A stretch of DNA of 64,000 nucleotides, taken from NCBI RefSeq assembly GCF_003966895.1, contig NZ_AP018449.1:2311501-2375500 (forward strand), in the 5' to 3' direction. Every line of letters begins with the position of its first letter. Position 1 is the stretch's first letter. Under the pieces are notes generated by a model, which made no database searches, was not told the origin of the DNA, and saw only the letters and a program-made list of their open reading frames with translations. Positions 8,142 to 16,510 of the stretch are shown here, piece by piece. This DNA is from Methylomusa anaerophila (GTDB lineage Bacteria > Bacillota > Negativicutes > Sporomusales > Sporomusaceae). A program made the translations under genes and the position numbers.

Positions 8142-9188
8142 TTACAGGATTTCCTTAATAAATACGGTTAACTCTTTGCCTAAATTTATTTCCCTCGGGG
8201 TAGTGTACGGTTTGTTCAGATGATTATAATAAATATGAACGATCGGACGGGGGCCTAAATTTTGGCGTACATTCGCCACAACTCCGACCTCACCGGTAGA
8301 TAGGCGGACTACGGAGCCGAGAGGGTAGACGGCAAGACTATTGCACATTACATTGGCAATTTCGCCGTCAAGTAGAATTCCGCCACTCCCATATAAATAT
8401 TCGATTGCCTGATACCTGGGATATTTATCCCTGCATATCAAACTGTCATACCCATCACACACGGCAATAATTCTCGCACCAAGGGGAATATTGCTTCCGG
8501 ATAACTGTTTGGGATAGCCTGATCCGTTCCAATATTCATGGTGGTATAGAATTAGTTCACAAATTTCTTTACGAATACCCGCTTCCTGGGCAAAATAGTA
8601 GCCATATTGCGGATGCTCCTGCCATAACTTTTCTTCCTGTTTGTTTCTTTGCGCTACTGTCAACAAGTGCGGCATCTCGCAAAGACCCACATCATGCAGG
8701 ATTGCCCCTGTGCCGATGACTGTCATATTGGTTTTCCCAAGTCCCATTGCCCCTGCCACCAAAAGCGACAATGCACAGGTATTAACACAGTGGTTGTAAA
8801 GTAAGTCACTATTCATTAATTTCATTTCCGTACAAAAGCGAACTACGGCCGGATCAATTGCGATGTCTTTGGCAATGGCCTGCGCCGTCTGGGATACTCG
8901 GATCATTTCGTCGGATGTGTTGGCTTCGATGCGATTGGGTGCAAACTGAGTAATCTGGGCCAAAAGAAGGTTTTCTATTTCTCTGGAAGTAATCTTTTTT
9001 ATATCGACAGTCAGGGTATATTGATCATTTATCCACACAGTTTTTACGCTCCGGGTCCGCAATAAATCAATATGGGTTTCGGTTATCTTGACCCCCTCTT
9101 TAAGGAGAAGCGTTTGGGTATGCGGGCATAGGACATTTTGGGCCAGAATCATCTCCGGATATAGTTTGGCTACCGGCAATTCTTTCAT
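8142..9188 (-). CDS. HD-GYP domain protein (c-di-GMP phosphodiesterase-like)
   Basis: The 348-residue protein has an N-terminal DUF3391-like region (to about 120) and an HD-GYP domain, a metal-dependent phosphodiesterase fold that degrades cyclic di-GMP. The HD pair is His165-Asp166 (AILHDVGL). The signature downstream reads HHEYWNGSGYP (216-226) against the family pattern HHExxDGxGYP, so the aspartate is replaced by asparagine while GYP is kept. Activity may be altered. It is a single-gene unit whose start ATG has a GGGGAT-type site. A second HD-GYP protein with the aspartate intact is at 58156-59106. Confidence 0.88.
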   Translation of the reverse strand: MKELPVAKLYPEMILAQNVLCPHTQTLLLKEGVKITETHIDLLRTRSVKTVWINDQYTLTVDIKKITSREIENLLLAQITQFAPNRIEANTSDEMIRVSQTAQAIAKDIAIDPAVVRFCTEMKLMNSDLLYNHCVNTCALSLLVAGAMGLGKTNMTVIGTGAILHDVGLCEMPHLLTVAQRNKQEEKLWQEHPQYGYYFAQEAGIRKEICELILYHHEYWNGSGYPKQLSGSNIPLGARIIAVCDGYDSLICRDKYPRYQAIEYLYGSGGILLDGEIANVMCNSLAVYPLGSVVRLSTGEVGVVANVRQNLGPRPIVHIYYNHLNKPYTTPREINLGKELTVFIKEIL

Positions 9189-9350
9189 ACACCTATCCCC
9201 TTTGCATTAAATATTAGTTATTCTGTAAGTTTGTCATTAGTCCCATTATTTCAACATTTTCAAGAAATATCCTGTGACTTTAGTCCTGTTTTATTGTTAT
9301 TTATCGTTAAAATATGTTAACAAATCATTCGAAATATTTACATAAAATTT

Positions 9351-9403
9351 CCCGTCCTACAGTCATAACCTGCCTCTAAGGCAGGTTATGACTGTAGGAC
9401 GGG
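9351..9403. repeat. 25-bp perfect hairpin
   Basis: Arms 9351-9375 and 9379-9403 are perfectly complementary around a 3-nt loop (CTA). No T tract follows, so it is not an ordinary terminator for either direction. It lies about 160 nt upstream of the HD-GYP gene in an otherwise empty intergenic region. Confidence 0.85.
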
Positions 9404-9562
9404 AAGATTGTTGTATTGGGGACAAGGGGACATCCGGACACACTTGGGGATGCCGTTTTCGCACAGCCTGACGTTCCTTAATGTCCTATAGTGCCGGACC
9501 ACAAAAATTATTGGGGAGCAATTTGACGAGAGTGTGACTGTGGAGTAAGGAAGGGTAACGGG

Positions 9563-9709
9563 AAAAATCGCTTGTCAGCGTGTGTTGGCAAGTGATTTTT
9601 TTGTATGGCTGAAAGTAAACTTGTCGGCGGGTAGGCGCCAATACCGGGTCTTAGCCAACGCTCCACCGTGTTACTTGACTTTCGCTTATGGCTAAGACCC
9701 GGTATTGGC
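9563..9709. repeat. Two-hairpin element B, copy 1
   Basis: The unit opens with a terminator-like hairpin (arms 9563-9577 and 9586-9600, G.U-tolerant), then an unpaired linker including CTGAAAGTAAA and GTAGGCGCC. It closes with a 21-bp perfect hairpin (arms 9637-9657 and 9689-9709) whose loop carries CGCTCCACCGTGTTACTTGA. A second copy sits at 12068-12211 with paired substitutions in both stems. It fills most of the gene-free stretch 9404-9936. Confidence 0.8.
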
Positions 9710-9924
9710 TGGTTGGGAGACAAGGGAATTTAATCGCCCAATACAGTCAAGAATGTAGCCTTTATATTGACCTGGAAAATGAAAGTGGAGTTAAAATTAG
9801 TAATTACCACTTTACTGAGACTTACAGCAATAAAGAGATTCACTTTGACTACCATCTGCTTTTAGGCCGCTCAAATACAACCAATGCTAAGTACCTAATG
9901 GAAATGGTCGGTATTCGGTTTTAA
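9688..9924 (+). pseudogene. Unrecognised short reading frame
   Basis: This is an open frame of 78 codons whose only ATG lies inside the closing hairpin of element B and has no ribosome site. The peptide (for example NYHFTETYSNKEIHFDYHLL) is not recognised. It may be a gene fragment truncated by insertion of the repeat, or chance. It is AT-rich like the next gene. Confidence 0.2.
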
Positions 9925-9936
9925 GCTTCAAAAGCC

Positions 9937-10503
9937 GTGATATGCATTATATTATTTAGCAATAAAGACTTGGTTCTGTTGCTTGTTAGAAAGTTATGTT
10001 TAAGTTCCGGGAAGGGGGAAGAATATAACTTGCCTTTGTCCTGCAATCTTGTGGATGAGATGTATCCACTTTACCTAAATGTGGTGTATCGTGCCAAAGA
10101 ATTCAGGACCGAACCTGTTCCCAAAAGTTTTTTCATTGCCTCTTGTGATCTTAAGGATATTCAAACCTTTGCAACGACAATTCGTGACCAGCAGGGTAAA
10201 CTGTTAGCCTGCATTATCAACTTTGAGAATAATAATATACTGGTTCCCTATTACATCGGAAGGGACTATAGCGCTAATAAAGAGTATAACCTGTACTACA
10301 ATATTTTATGGGAAACGATCAGTACAGGAGTAGCCAGGAAGAAAAAGGTAATTGACCTTGGACTAACTACTTATGATATTAAAAAGTGGCTTGGAGCAGA
10401 GATACAGCCTATTAAAATGTTTGTAAGGTTTAAAAGCAATGGAGTTAATAAGGTTTTAAAGTATTCGTTGCCGATGTTCCTCGAAGTTCCTCCGATACAA
10501 TAA
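9937..10503 (+). pseudogene. GNAT/FemAB-like acyltransferase, N-terminally truncated
   Basis: The 188 codons, from an unconvincing GTG, resemble the C-terminal half of the large GNAT (BioF2-like/FemAB-like) acyltransferases. Supporting stretches are MYPLYLNVVYRAKEF and the terminal core with a cofactor-loop-like IDLGLTTYDIKKWLGAEIQP. Family members are usually about twice this length, so the N-terminal half appears to be missing. The stretch is distinctly AT-rich and sits directly after repeat element B, suggesting disruption. Whether the remaining domain is expressed is unknown. Confidence 0.5.
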
Positions 10504-10548
10504 CTTAACGATCTATGGAGTGAGGGTTGGCGCGGAAGAGGAGTTATT

Positions 10549-10725
10549 TTAGTTACATATATTTTGTTTGAACAACCGTACGTCTTCCAGCGCCGTCTCA
10601 AGTCGCATAAGAGTTTCGGTTGTATCCTTTCCCTCTTTATCTAGCCGATCAAGTTCTTCTAATAAGTTTCGAATTTTATCGCATAATTCAGTTTCTTTTT
10701 GTTCGTATTTTTGTGATTTATGCAT
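10549..10725 (-). CDS. Small charged coiled-coil protein
   Basis: The 58-residue hypothetical protein starts at MHKSQKYEQK, where an AAAGGTGT site is correctly spaced; an ATG 8 codons further upstream is less likely. It is highly charged, with heptad-like leucines (IRNLLEELDRLDKEG, then LMRLETALEDVRLF), and is probably a helical hairpin. Its size recalls Spo0E-like phosphatases, but the SQELD signature is absent, so I do not assign it. It is divergent from the XRE regulator at 10917. Confidence 0.5.
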   Translation of the reverse strand: MHKSQKYEQKETELCDKIRNLLEELDRLDKEGKDTTETLMRLETALEDVRLFKQNICN

Positions 10726-10750
10726 TTTTATAATTACACCTTTTAACATA

Positions 10751-10771
10751 GTTGATAGTTGATAGTTGATA
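10751..10771. repeat. Heptamer repeat GTTGATA x3
   Basis: Three exact tandem copies of GTTGATA lie immediately upstream of the small coiled-coil gene, between it and the divergent XRE gene. Confidence 0.8.
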
Positions 10772-10916
10772 GCAGCAACTTAACTACTTATATCGGAAAA
10801 GTTACCCATATTATACCATATATATCTACGGATTAGAATAAAAAAGTCTAATTTAGACAGGTGTATTGGTTTAGCAACCTCCGTATAATAGACATAACGA
10901 GTATTTTTCGTTAGGA

Positions 10917-11243
10917 GTGTTAGTTATTAATATAGGGAGCGTTGCTAATCGAATGCGAAAAAAGGATACCGATAAATTTTTTCCGATATATAAGGAAGTC
11001 GGAAGGAGGATTGCATTTTTTCGCAATCTGCGCGGACTAAGCCAGGAAGAACTCGCCGCAAAGGTTGATATTAGTGCAAGTCATTTAAGTAAAATTGAAG
11101 CACCAAACATACAAATAAGTTTTTCCCTGGATATGCTTTTGCTAATTGCGGAGGGACTGGACGTACCTGTTGCCGCACTTTTCGCTCCAGTAGAAGCAAT
11201 TAGTATTCAGTTCAAAAATCAATTCCCTAATTCAGATATGTAG
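10917..11243 (+). CDS. XRE-family HTH transcriptional regulator
   Basis: The 108-residue protein has a Cro/C1-type helix-turn-helix at about residues 33-90 (IAFFRNLRGLSQEELAAKVDI, here split as helix 2 and turn, then HLSKIE). It probably binds DNA as a dimer. GTG 10917 directly abuts TTAGGAG, which is too close. An in-frame ATG at 10953 (MRKKDTDKFF) would still keep the whole domain, so the start is uncertain. The short spacer between recognition helix and C-terminus argues against a sensor domain. An intrinsic terminator follows at once. Confidence 0.85.
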   Translation: MLVINIGSVANRMRKKDTDKFFPIYKEVGRRIAFFRNLRGLSQEELAAKVDISASHLSKIEAPNIQISFSLDMLLLIAEGLDVPVAALFAPVEAISIQFKNQFPNSDM

Positions 11244-11267
11244 CCGGCCGGATAGGCCGGTTTTCTA
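11244..11267 (+). terminator. Terminator after the XRE gene
   Basis: A CCGGCC / GGCCGG stem with a 5-nt loop is followed by TTTTCTATTT, beginning at the stop codon. Confidence 0.75.
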
Positions 11268-11414
11268 TTTCTACGATGTGCAGATGCTGGGGACATTGAC
11301 CGGTTGACTTATTAGCAGCTTGTCGACAAATCTTGCTGGGCGTAGTTGGCTGCCGGAACCTCTTTATGACTTTTAACATAATGTATAGCAAAGTGCATAT
11401 TGGAGGGAATAAAA

Positions 11415-12050
11415 ATGTTGCACTGTGATGCCTGTCATCAAAAAGACGTCGACGGATGCTGCTATGAATGTGTTGGAGTATCAAAACCATTATTGGATAA
11501 AATTGTTGTCCTCGATCCTGGTCATGGAGGTATTTATTCGGGAGGCGTACACTATGGGTTCCGGGAATCTGATATTAATCTGTCGGTCGCTCTTAAACTA
11601 CGCAAAAAACTAGCCAGGTTAGGCGCTAAAGTTATTATGACGCGAACACGTGATGTTAACCTGGCCCCACCGGGCTCGACTCTTGGCGCCGATCTCCGAG
11701 CCAGAGTAGATGTTGCTAAAACCTCTGGCGCTGATATTTTCGTAAGCCTGCATGTTGACGATGTTCCCAATATCAATCTTGAAGGTCCTGCCAGTTACTT
11801 CCCGGAAGGACGTTCTTCCGGCCTTGCCTCTGCCATCCAAACTTCTTTAGTAAATGAAATCTGCACAGATGGCAATGGTGTTAGCCCAGCTAATTTTTAT
11901 GTACTCGTTCATAATGATATGCCCGCAGCATTAATTGAAATGGGGTATCTATCCAATCCCGCGGAAGCATTATGCCTTATGGATAATGCCTATCAAAATC
12001 TATTAGCTGGCGGCATTTTACGGGGCATCATTAATTACTTTCAGAAATAA
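11415..12050 (+). CDS. N-acetylmuramoyl-L-alanine amidase (Amidase_3)
   Basis: The 211-residue zinc amidase cleaves the bond between N-acetylmuramic acid and the stem peptide of peptidoglycan. Zinc ligands His37 (LDPGHGG), Glu51 (FRESD) and His113 (SLHVDD) and the catalytic Glu175 (ALIEMGYLSN) are all present. Unusually, the first 19 residues carry five cysteines (C4, C7, C15, C16, C19; CDAC and CCYEC), and there is no signal peptide. It may bind a metal at its N-terminus or act after mother-cell lysis, as some sporulation amidases do. ATG 11415 follows GGAGGGAATAAAA. Confidence 0.9.
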   Translation: MLHCDACHQKDVDGCCYECVGVSKPLLDKIVVLDPGHGGIYSGGVHYGFRESDINLSVALKLRKKLARLGAKVIMTRTRDVNLAPPGSTLGADLRARVDVAKTSGADIFVSLHVDDVPNINLEGPASYFPEGRSSGLASAIQTSLVNEICTDGNGVSPANFYVLVHNDMPAALIEMGYLSNPAEALCLMDNAYQNLLAGGILRGIINYFQK

Positions 12051-12067
12051 GTCTAATGAATAACATG

Positions 12068-12211
12068 AAAAATCGCCTGTCAGCGGTACTGACAGGCGAT
12101 TTTTGTGTGGGCTGAAAGTAAAATTGTCGGCAGTAGGCGCCGCTACCGGGTCTTAGCCAACGCTCCACCGTGTTACTTGACTTCCGCTTATGGCTAGGAC
12201 CCGGTAGTGGC
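12068..12211. repeat. Two-hairpin element B, copy 2
   Basis: This copy has the same architecture as 9563-9709. The first hairpin (12068-12083 / 12089-12104) is here perfectly paired. It is followed by the linker with GGCTGAAAGTAAA and GTAGGCGCC, then the second hairpin (12139-12159 / 12191-12211). Its loop is nearly identical to copy 1. It lies between the amidase stop and the convergent radical SAM gene, where the first hairpin can also act as terminator. Confidence 0.8.
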
Positions 12212-12245
12212 TGGATTGGTGCGGCAGAGGAGAGTAAAAAAAGAA

Positions 12246-13607
12246 TCACGCACTCGGTAAATGGATCCACAAAGACCCTTTTACCCCAAATTGTTTTCTT
12301 GGACTTTCAGCTTGTTCGCCTTCGCCTATATTCACTCCCAGGCCCGGTACAAACCAGTTGGGGTGTTTAGTTCCTTCGTCTTCAACCTTTTTGATAATGA
12401 AATCTTTAACTGCAGGCGCAATATAAAAATGAGGCGTTAATAAATCCGTTTTATCATTGATAATTCCTTCTTGAAGCGCGGTGTAATAAATAGGAGTTTT
12501 CGGATATATCCTTATCCCAACTTGCATAAAAACAGCTTTGGGATTAATCTTTTGAAGAATCTCAAAGGTGTCGGATAATGTTTCCTCTGTCTCCCCCGGA
12601 CCTCCCAAAAGCATATTCGGTAATAAAGGCATATTAACTGAACCACAATCCTTAACTACCTCAAGAATTTTCTCAACGTTATAATTTTTTCCATAATGTT
12701 TTAAGACGCTATCGCTTCCGGATTCAACCCCTAAATCAATCCCGGTGCAACCAGAATCTTTATACAATAAAAGATCATCACGATTTAAATTTGCAGGACT
12801 AAAGTACGCCGTCCATTCAATTGGAATTTTTCTTTTAATAATTTCCGCCGCAATGCTGACACTGTGACTGGACGGATCATTAAACACACTGTCGGTAAAG
12901 AAAAAGTGTCGGATACCCATCGTTTCCAAATAATATTCTATTTCATTGACTACGTCAGCAGGTTCCCGTAGTTGGTACTCGGTGCCCTCGATTAACGGAT
13001 AACTGCAATATATACATCGGTGCGGGCAGCCTCTTTTGGTTGTTATTCCAATAGCTCCGCCTTCATCATAATACCAGTTAAAATTAAACTGTTCATTAAG
13101 CTTTTGCAGCTTTTCCGAATGTGCTTTATTAAATTTTAAAGAAATCTGGTTACCGATAATCAGTGGACTCATGAGTAATTCCTTTTTTTCTAATTGATTA
13201 AGTTGATTAAGGAGGCTTAAAAAGCTTACTTCACCAGCTCCGACTATACCATAATCAGCTCCGGTATACGCAAGCATTTCTTGAGGCATAATGGAAAAGC
13301 CGGAGCCGCCCAAGACTATGGGGCCTGTATAATTTGCGCGTATATGTGAAATAAAACTTTTTAAACTGGGCGCAAATGCCTTATTTAGAGGATATTGAGT
13401 ATTATCAAGATTTCGAAAAGCAATACTCACTGCATCAGGTTGAAATTCTTTGATCCTTTTAATGACATCTTCATCGGAAAACAAATTGCGGTCGATATAT
13501 TCAACCTCATGGTCTTCGACGATAGATTTGGCCACGTAGTAGGCTCCGATTGGGAAGACAGGTTCCGGAAAACATTCTTGGTTAAATGATATCATTAATA
13601 CTTTCAT
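12246..13607 (-). CDS. B12-binding-domain radical SAM protein
   Basis: The 453-residue enzyme has an N-terminal cobalamin-binding Rossmann region (about 1-140, with LGGSGFSIMPQ and GAGEVSFLSLL). It is followed by a radical SAM barrel with the CxxxCxxC cluster motif at Cys194, Cys198, Cys201 (RGCPHRCIYCSYP). Such class B-like enzymes catalyse methylations or C-C bond chemistry using SAM and often methylcobalamin. The motif GVESGSDSVLKHYGK is the usual later SAM-barrel element. The substrate is unknown, and there is no obvious biosynthetic partner beside it. The ATG start at 13607 has a GGAGGAAT-type site. Confidence 0.88.
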   Translation of the reverse strand: MKVLMISFNQECFPEPVFPIGAYYVAKSIVEDHEVEYIDRNLFSDEDVIKRIKEFQPDAVSIAFRNLDNTQYPLNKAFAPSLKSFISHIRANYTGPIVLGGSGFSIMPQEMLAYTGADYGIVGAGEVSFLSLLNQLNQLEKKELLMSPLIIGNQISLKFNKAHSEKLQKLNEQFNFNWYYDEGGAIGITTKRGCPHRCIYCSYPLIEGTEYQLREPADVVNEIEYYLETMGIRHFFFTDSVFNDPSSHSVSIAAEIIKRKIPIEWTAYFSPANLNRDDLLLYKDSGCTGIDLGVESGSDSVLKHYGKNYNVEKILEVVKDCGSVNMPLLPNMLLGGPGETEETLSDTFEILQKINPKAVFMQVGIRIYPKTPIYYTALQEGIINDKTDLLTPHFYIAPAVKDFIIKKVEDEGTKHPNWFVPGLGVNIGEGEQAESPRKQFGVKGSLWIHLPSA

Positions 13608-13696
13608 TGCCTAAATTCCTCCATATATTATAAATTTTTTGGAACTACGGAAAAGTTAAAGTTTAGATTACAGGTGAGTGACAACGTAACAAATTA

Positions 13697-13744
13697 TGAG
13701 GAACCCCCCATTTAAGGTTCTTACCTTAAATGGGGGGTTCCTCA
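13697..13744. repeat. 22-bp perfect hairpin
   Basis: Arms 13697-13718 and 13723-13744 are perfectly complementary around TCTT. There is a run of six C in one arm and six G in the other. No T tract follows. Confidence 0.85.
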
Positions 13745-13751
13745 ACAATCC

Positions 13752-13913
13752 AGTACTCTGCGTCACCTAAATACATGGATAATCTTGCAGTCTTTTTTCG
13801 TCCTGTTTCGTTGTCGTCTCCTTACATATGTCCGATATGCGCGGCTCCTCCGCCTCGCAGGACGAAAAAAATCCTTGCAACCTTATCTAATGATTTAAGT
13901 GACGCAGAGTACT
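13752..13913. mobile_element. MITE-like palindromic element
   Basis: A 162-bp unit has imperfect inverted arms of about 55 nt. The outermost parts match exactly as AGTACTCTGCGTCAC / GTGACGCAGAGTACT, and the inner ends pair again (TTTTTTCGTCCTG / CAGGACGAAAAAA). The 50-nt core contains GCGCATATCGGACATATG on the complementary strand. There is no coding capacity. A third copy of the outer arm is at 14224-14240. Confidence 0.65.
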
Positions 13914-14438
13914 AGCAGCGGCATCGGCAGCGAGAACACTCCGGCTGAAAAAACTTCGGATTTTACCATGTACCCTTGGTACCCTTGCATACGGGTGTAC
14001 TAGCCAAAAAGCATACGACACCAATTGAAGTTCACGAAACTTCAATTGGTCATTTTGTCATTTGCTATATCTTTTCCTTAATTTCCATTACGCCTCCGTA
14101 GTGGAAAAAGGGAAGGAAAATTTATCCAATTAAGACTTTGTCCAACAGATGGCACGTTTATTATAACATATTTTACAGATTATACAGAAGAAGTATTTTC
14201 AAGAAATATTTTCAATATTTTTAAGTGACGCAGAGTACTAGTGCTCATCAGTCAGGGAATTGACGCACTTTTAGCCACAACTTACCTTTTTGGCAGTAAG
14301 TTATGGCTATTTTACTTAAATGATTAATAGGTGTAAAATATTGTTAGCGGTTATGATCAGAATTACCCACATTTGTGAAGGATGTTTGAAGGATGTTTTT
14401 CCGGCAAGTAAGCAAAAACTATCTTGGGAGGAAGGCCG
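13914..14438. other. Intergenic repeat debris before the reductase gene
   Basis: This gene-free stretch holds a 13-bp perfect hairpin (ACCAATTGAAGTT / AACTTCAATTGGT, 14020-14050) and an extra solitary MITE terminal arm (AAGTGACGCAGAGTACT, 14224-14240). A 14-bp hairpin lies near 14273-14312 (TAGCCACAACTTAC facing GTAAGTTATGGCTA). No reading frame or riboswitch was recognised. The reductase ribosome site is GGGAGGAAG at 14426. Confidence 0.6.
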
Positions 14439-15299
14439 ATGCTGTTAAAAGATAAGTTAGGTAAGTCTTTTGTTTTTACCACCGAGTTAGGCGGCATAAA
14501 TGGTACCGACATTGAGAAAAGTATCGCCAAAGTCAGGGAATATGCCGGCTTGGATGCAATCAACATCCATGATTGTCCGAACGCCAGACTGCGCATGAAT
14601 TCCGTGATGGCAGCCGCTGTTATTAACCGGGCGACCGGTATGGAAACCATTCCCCATTTTACCTGCCGGGACCGCAGTTTACTGGGTACTCAGGCCGATC
14701 TTTTAGGCGCCCATGCCCTGGGTATTCGTTATTTGCTGCCGACAACCGGTGACAACCCACAGCATGGACCCTATAAATCATCAGGGGTGTATGATTATAA
14801 CTCTGCCGAACTCATCGCCCTCATTAAAAACTTCAATGCCGGCCAAGACGCCAACGGCCAGGCGTTTCAAGGGCAGACCCAGTTTACGGTGGCGGCAACA
14901 GCCACACCGGCAGCAGCCAATCTGGCGGCTGAAATAGCTAATATGCAGAAAAAAGTCAATGCCGACGCCGACTTTTTTCAGACGCAGCCGGTTTATGACG
15001 CGGCCCAGGCCGGGGTATTCCTTGCGCAAGCCAAGGTGTTCGGCAAACCGGTGTTATTAGGGTTAATGCCTTTAAAGAGTCTGAAGATGGCCGACTTTGT
15101 CAACAAAAACGTGGCCGGCGTAACCGTTCCCCCCACAATCCTGGCGGCAATGGAACAAGGGAAGACCGGTTTCGAGGTAGCGTGTGAGTTGATTAGCCAG
15201 GTCTACCGGCAGGTGGACGGGCTGCATATATTCGGCATGGGTGATGTGGCCGTAACCAACAGGCTAGTTGCTTATACCAAGGAACTGCTGAGCCGCTAA
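14439..15299 (+). CDS. Methylenetetrahydrofolate reductase family protein
   Basis: The 286-residue TIM-barrel protein is of the MetF family, which reduces 5,10-methylene-THF to 5-methyl-THF for methionine synthesis or the Wood-Ljungdahl pathway. Supporting features are the early TTELGG segment (family T.E..PP), TIPHFTCRDRSLLGTQADLLG (split here: PHFTCRDR then LGTQADLLGAHALG) and TTGDNP, which correspond to flavin- and folate-pocket motifs. DFFQTQPVYDAAQAGVFL is the classic QPxF/YD box. ATG 14439 follows GGGAGGAAG. No metV or acetyl-CoA-synthase genes adjoin. Its last 33 nt are exactly duplicated 8.8 kb downstream. Confidence 0.85.
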   Translation: MLLKDKLGKSFVFTTELGGINGTDIEKSIAKVREYAGLDAINIHDCPNARLRMNSVMAAAVINRATGMETIPHFTCRDRSLLGTQADLLGAHALGIRYLLPTTGDNPQHGPYKSSGVYDYNSAELIALIKNFNAGQDANGQAFQGQTQFTVAATATPAAANLAAEIANMQKKVNADADFFQTQPVYDAAQAGVFLAQAKVFGKPVLLGLMPLKSLKMADFVNKNVAGVTVPPTILAAMEQGKTGFEVACELISQVYRQVDGLHIFGMGDVAVTNRLVAYTKELLSR

Positions 15300-15505
15300 C
15301 GGCGAGAACCCTTGCATAGAATAACACAGCTTTGTGATATTGTTGATAATAAAGAAGTATACTTCCCGGGCATGGTAAATAACCCTCTGTCAGCACCTAG
15401 GCCGCTGAAAAAGCCCTTTGATGCTAAAAAAAGGTATAGTCCCTCAAGAAAACTGAGGAGGCTGTACCTTTTTTCGCGTATCATTTACGATATCAGGAGG
15501 GACAT
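15267..15505 (+). repeat. Ter-island bracketing repeat, left copy
   Basis: This segment comprises the last 33 nt of the reductase gene, its stop codon and about 205 nt of downstream DNA including the terminator. The first 41 nt are identical to 24070-24110. The rest is about 80% alike by eye, with a few indels. Confidence 0.85.
15426..15475 (+). terminator. Terminator of the reductase gene
   Basis: A long stem (AAAAAAGGTATAG... facing ...GCTGTACCTTTTTT, with CCCTCAA / TGAGG inside) ends in a T tract. The same structure recurs at 24227-24275. Confidence 0.85.
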
Positions 15506-15791
15506 AGGGACAAAAAACTTGTCTCTTACGTAAACATTTAGTTAACTTGCGTTAAATTGCGTTAAAAATTAGTAAATTTTAGAGGTATTTTGAGATATTT
15601 TAGCGAATTAATCTAAATTAATCAATAATAGAACAAAACCCCAAATCGTTTTCTTTTACCAAAAATCTCTATATTTCATCTGGACAAAACGGCAGCCGGA
15701 CTTATAATGAAGTTAAACAATTAAAACAAATGTTTTAATTTGATTTCTTTATATTATTAATTTAATACACTATTGGGGAGAGTGGTAATAT
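15506..15791 (+). promoter_or_regulatory. AT-rich upstream region of the ter operon
   Basis: This 286-nt leader contains a tandem decamer (CTTGCGTTAA / ATTGCGTTAA, 15546-15565) and an AATTAATC repeat near 15606-15625, plausible operator sites. I could not choose a single promoter. It ends with GGGGAGAG before the TTG start of the first TerD gene. Confidence 0.4.
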
Positions 15792-16400
15792 TTGACAATT
15801 GATTTACAAAAAGGCCAAAAAATCGATTTGACCAAAGGTAATGCCGGTCTTACGGAGTTAATGGCCGGCTTGGGCTGGGATCCGGCGGAGCAGTCATCCG
15901 GCGGTTTCCTGAAGGGTTTATTGGGCGGTAAAAACAAAGTGGACATTGATTGTGACTCATCGGTTCTTTTACTCAACGAACAAGGAAAATTAGCTAAAAA
16001 AGAAAACTTGATATATTTCGGGAACTTAAAAAGCGCCTGCGGCAGCGTACAGCACATGGGCGACAACCTTACCGGCGGCGGCGACGGGGACGATGAACAG
16101 GTCATGATTTACCTGAATAAAGTACCGGCGGATGTACACCGGCTGGTCTTTGTCGTTAACATTTATGACTGCCAAAACCGGAAACAGGATTTCGGCATGA
16201 TAAAAAACGCCTTTATCCGGGTTGTGAACAAGTCGGACAAGCAAGAATTGGCCAGATTCAATATGAGCGATGATTACTCAGGCAAAACAGCGTTGATTGT
16301 GAGCGAAGTATACCGTTATAAAGGGGAATGGAAGTTCGCCGCGCTTGGCGAGGGAACAAATGATCCCTCCCTAAGTTCCCTGGTCCAAAGATATTGCTAA
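15792..16400 (+). CDS. TerD-family stress protein 1
   Basis: The 202-residue cytoplasmic TerD-domain protein is of the tellurium/chemical stress (Ter) system; TerD domains bind calcium through acidic loops. The start is TTG, fixed by homology, because all paralogues begin with a few residues before LxKGQKxxL. The second acidic loop GDNLTGGGDGDDEQV is intact. The first loop is interrupted by a glycine-rich insertion (GGFLKGLLGGKNK), giving VDIDCDSSVLLL in place of DLDASAFLL. Inserts of this type occur in other TerD proteins. It is first gene of the island and separated by 110 nt from the next paralogue. Confidence 0.9.
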   Translation: MTIDLQKGQKIDLTKGNAGLTELMAGLGWDPAEQSSGGFLKGLLGGKNKVDIDCDSSVLLLNEQGKLAKKENLIYFGNLKSACGSVQHMGDNLTGGGDGDDEQVMIYLNKVPADVHRLVFVVNIYDCQNRKQDFGMIKNAFIRVVNKSDKQELARFNMSDDYSGKTALIVSEVYRYKGEWKFAALGEGTNDPSLSSLVQRYC

Positions 16401-16510
16401 CTCCTATATGGAACGTCTCGACGTTGTCGATTAACCTCAGTTAATCCTATGCCTGGATGTCAATTGCGGCATATATATGTCACAAAAATGAAAATTAGGA
16501 GGTTTTCAAA

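Noticed and set aside
10549..10725. Spo0E-like phosphatase
   Set aside because: The size and helical pattern fit, but the SQELD signature is missing.
9508..12270. Two minus-strand frames sharing a SHKRKSSNTVERWLRPG peptide
   Set aside because: The shared peptide follows from the DNA repeat (element B); the flanking residues diverge completely and the stems show pairing-driven changes, so it is not a protein signal.
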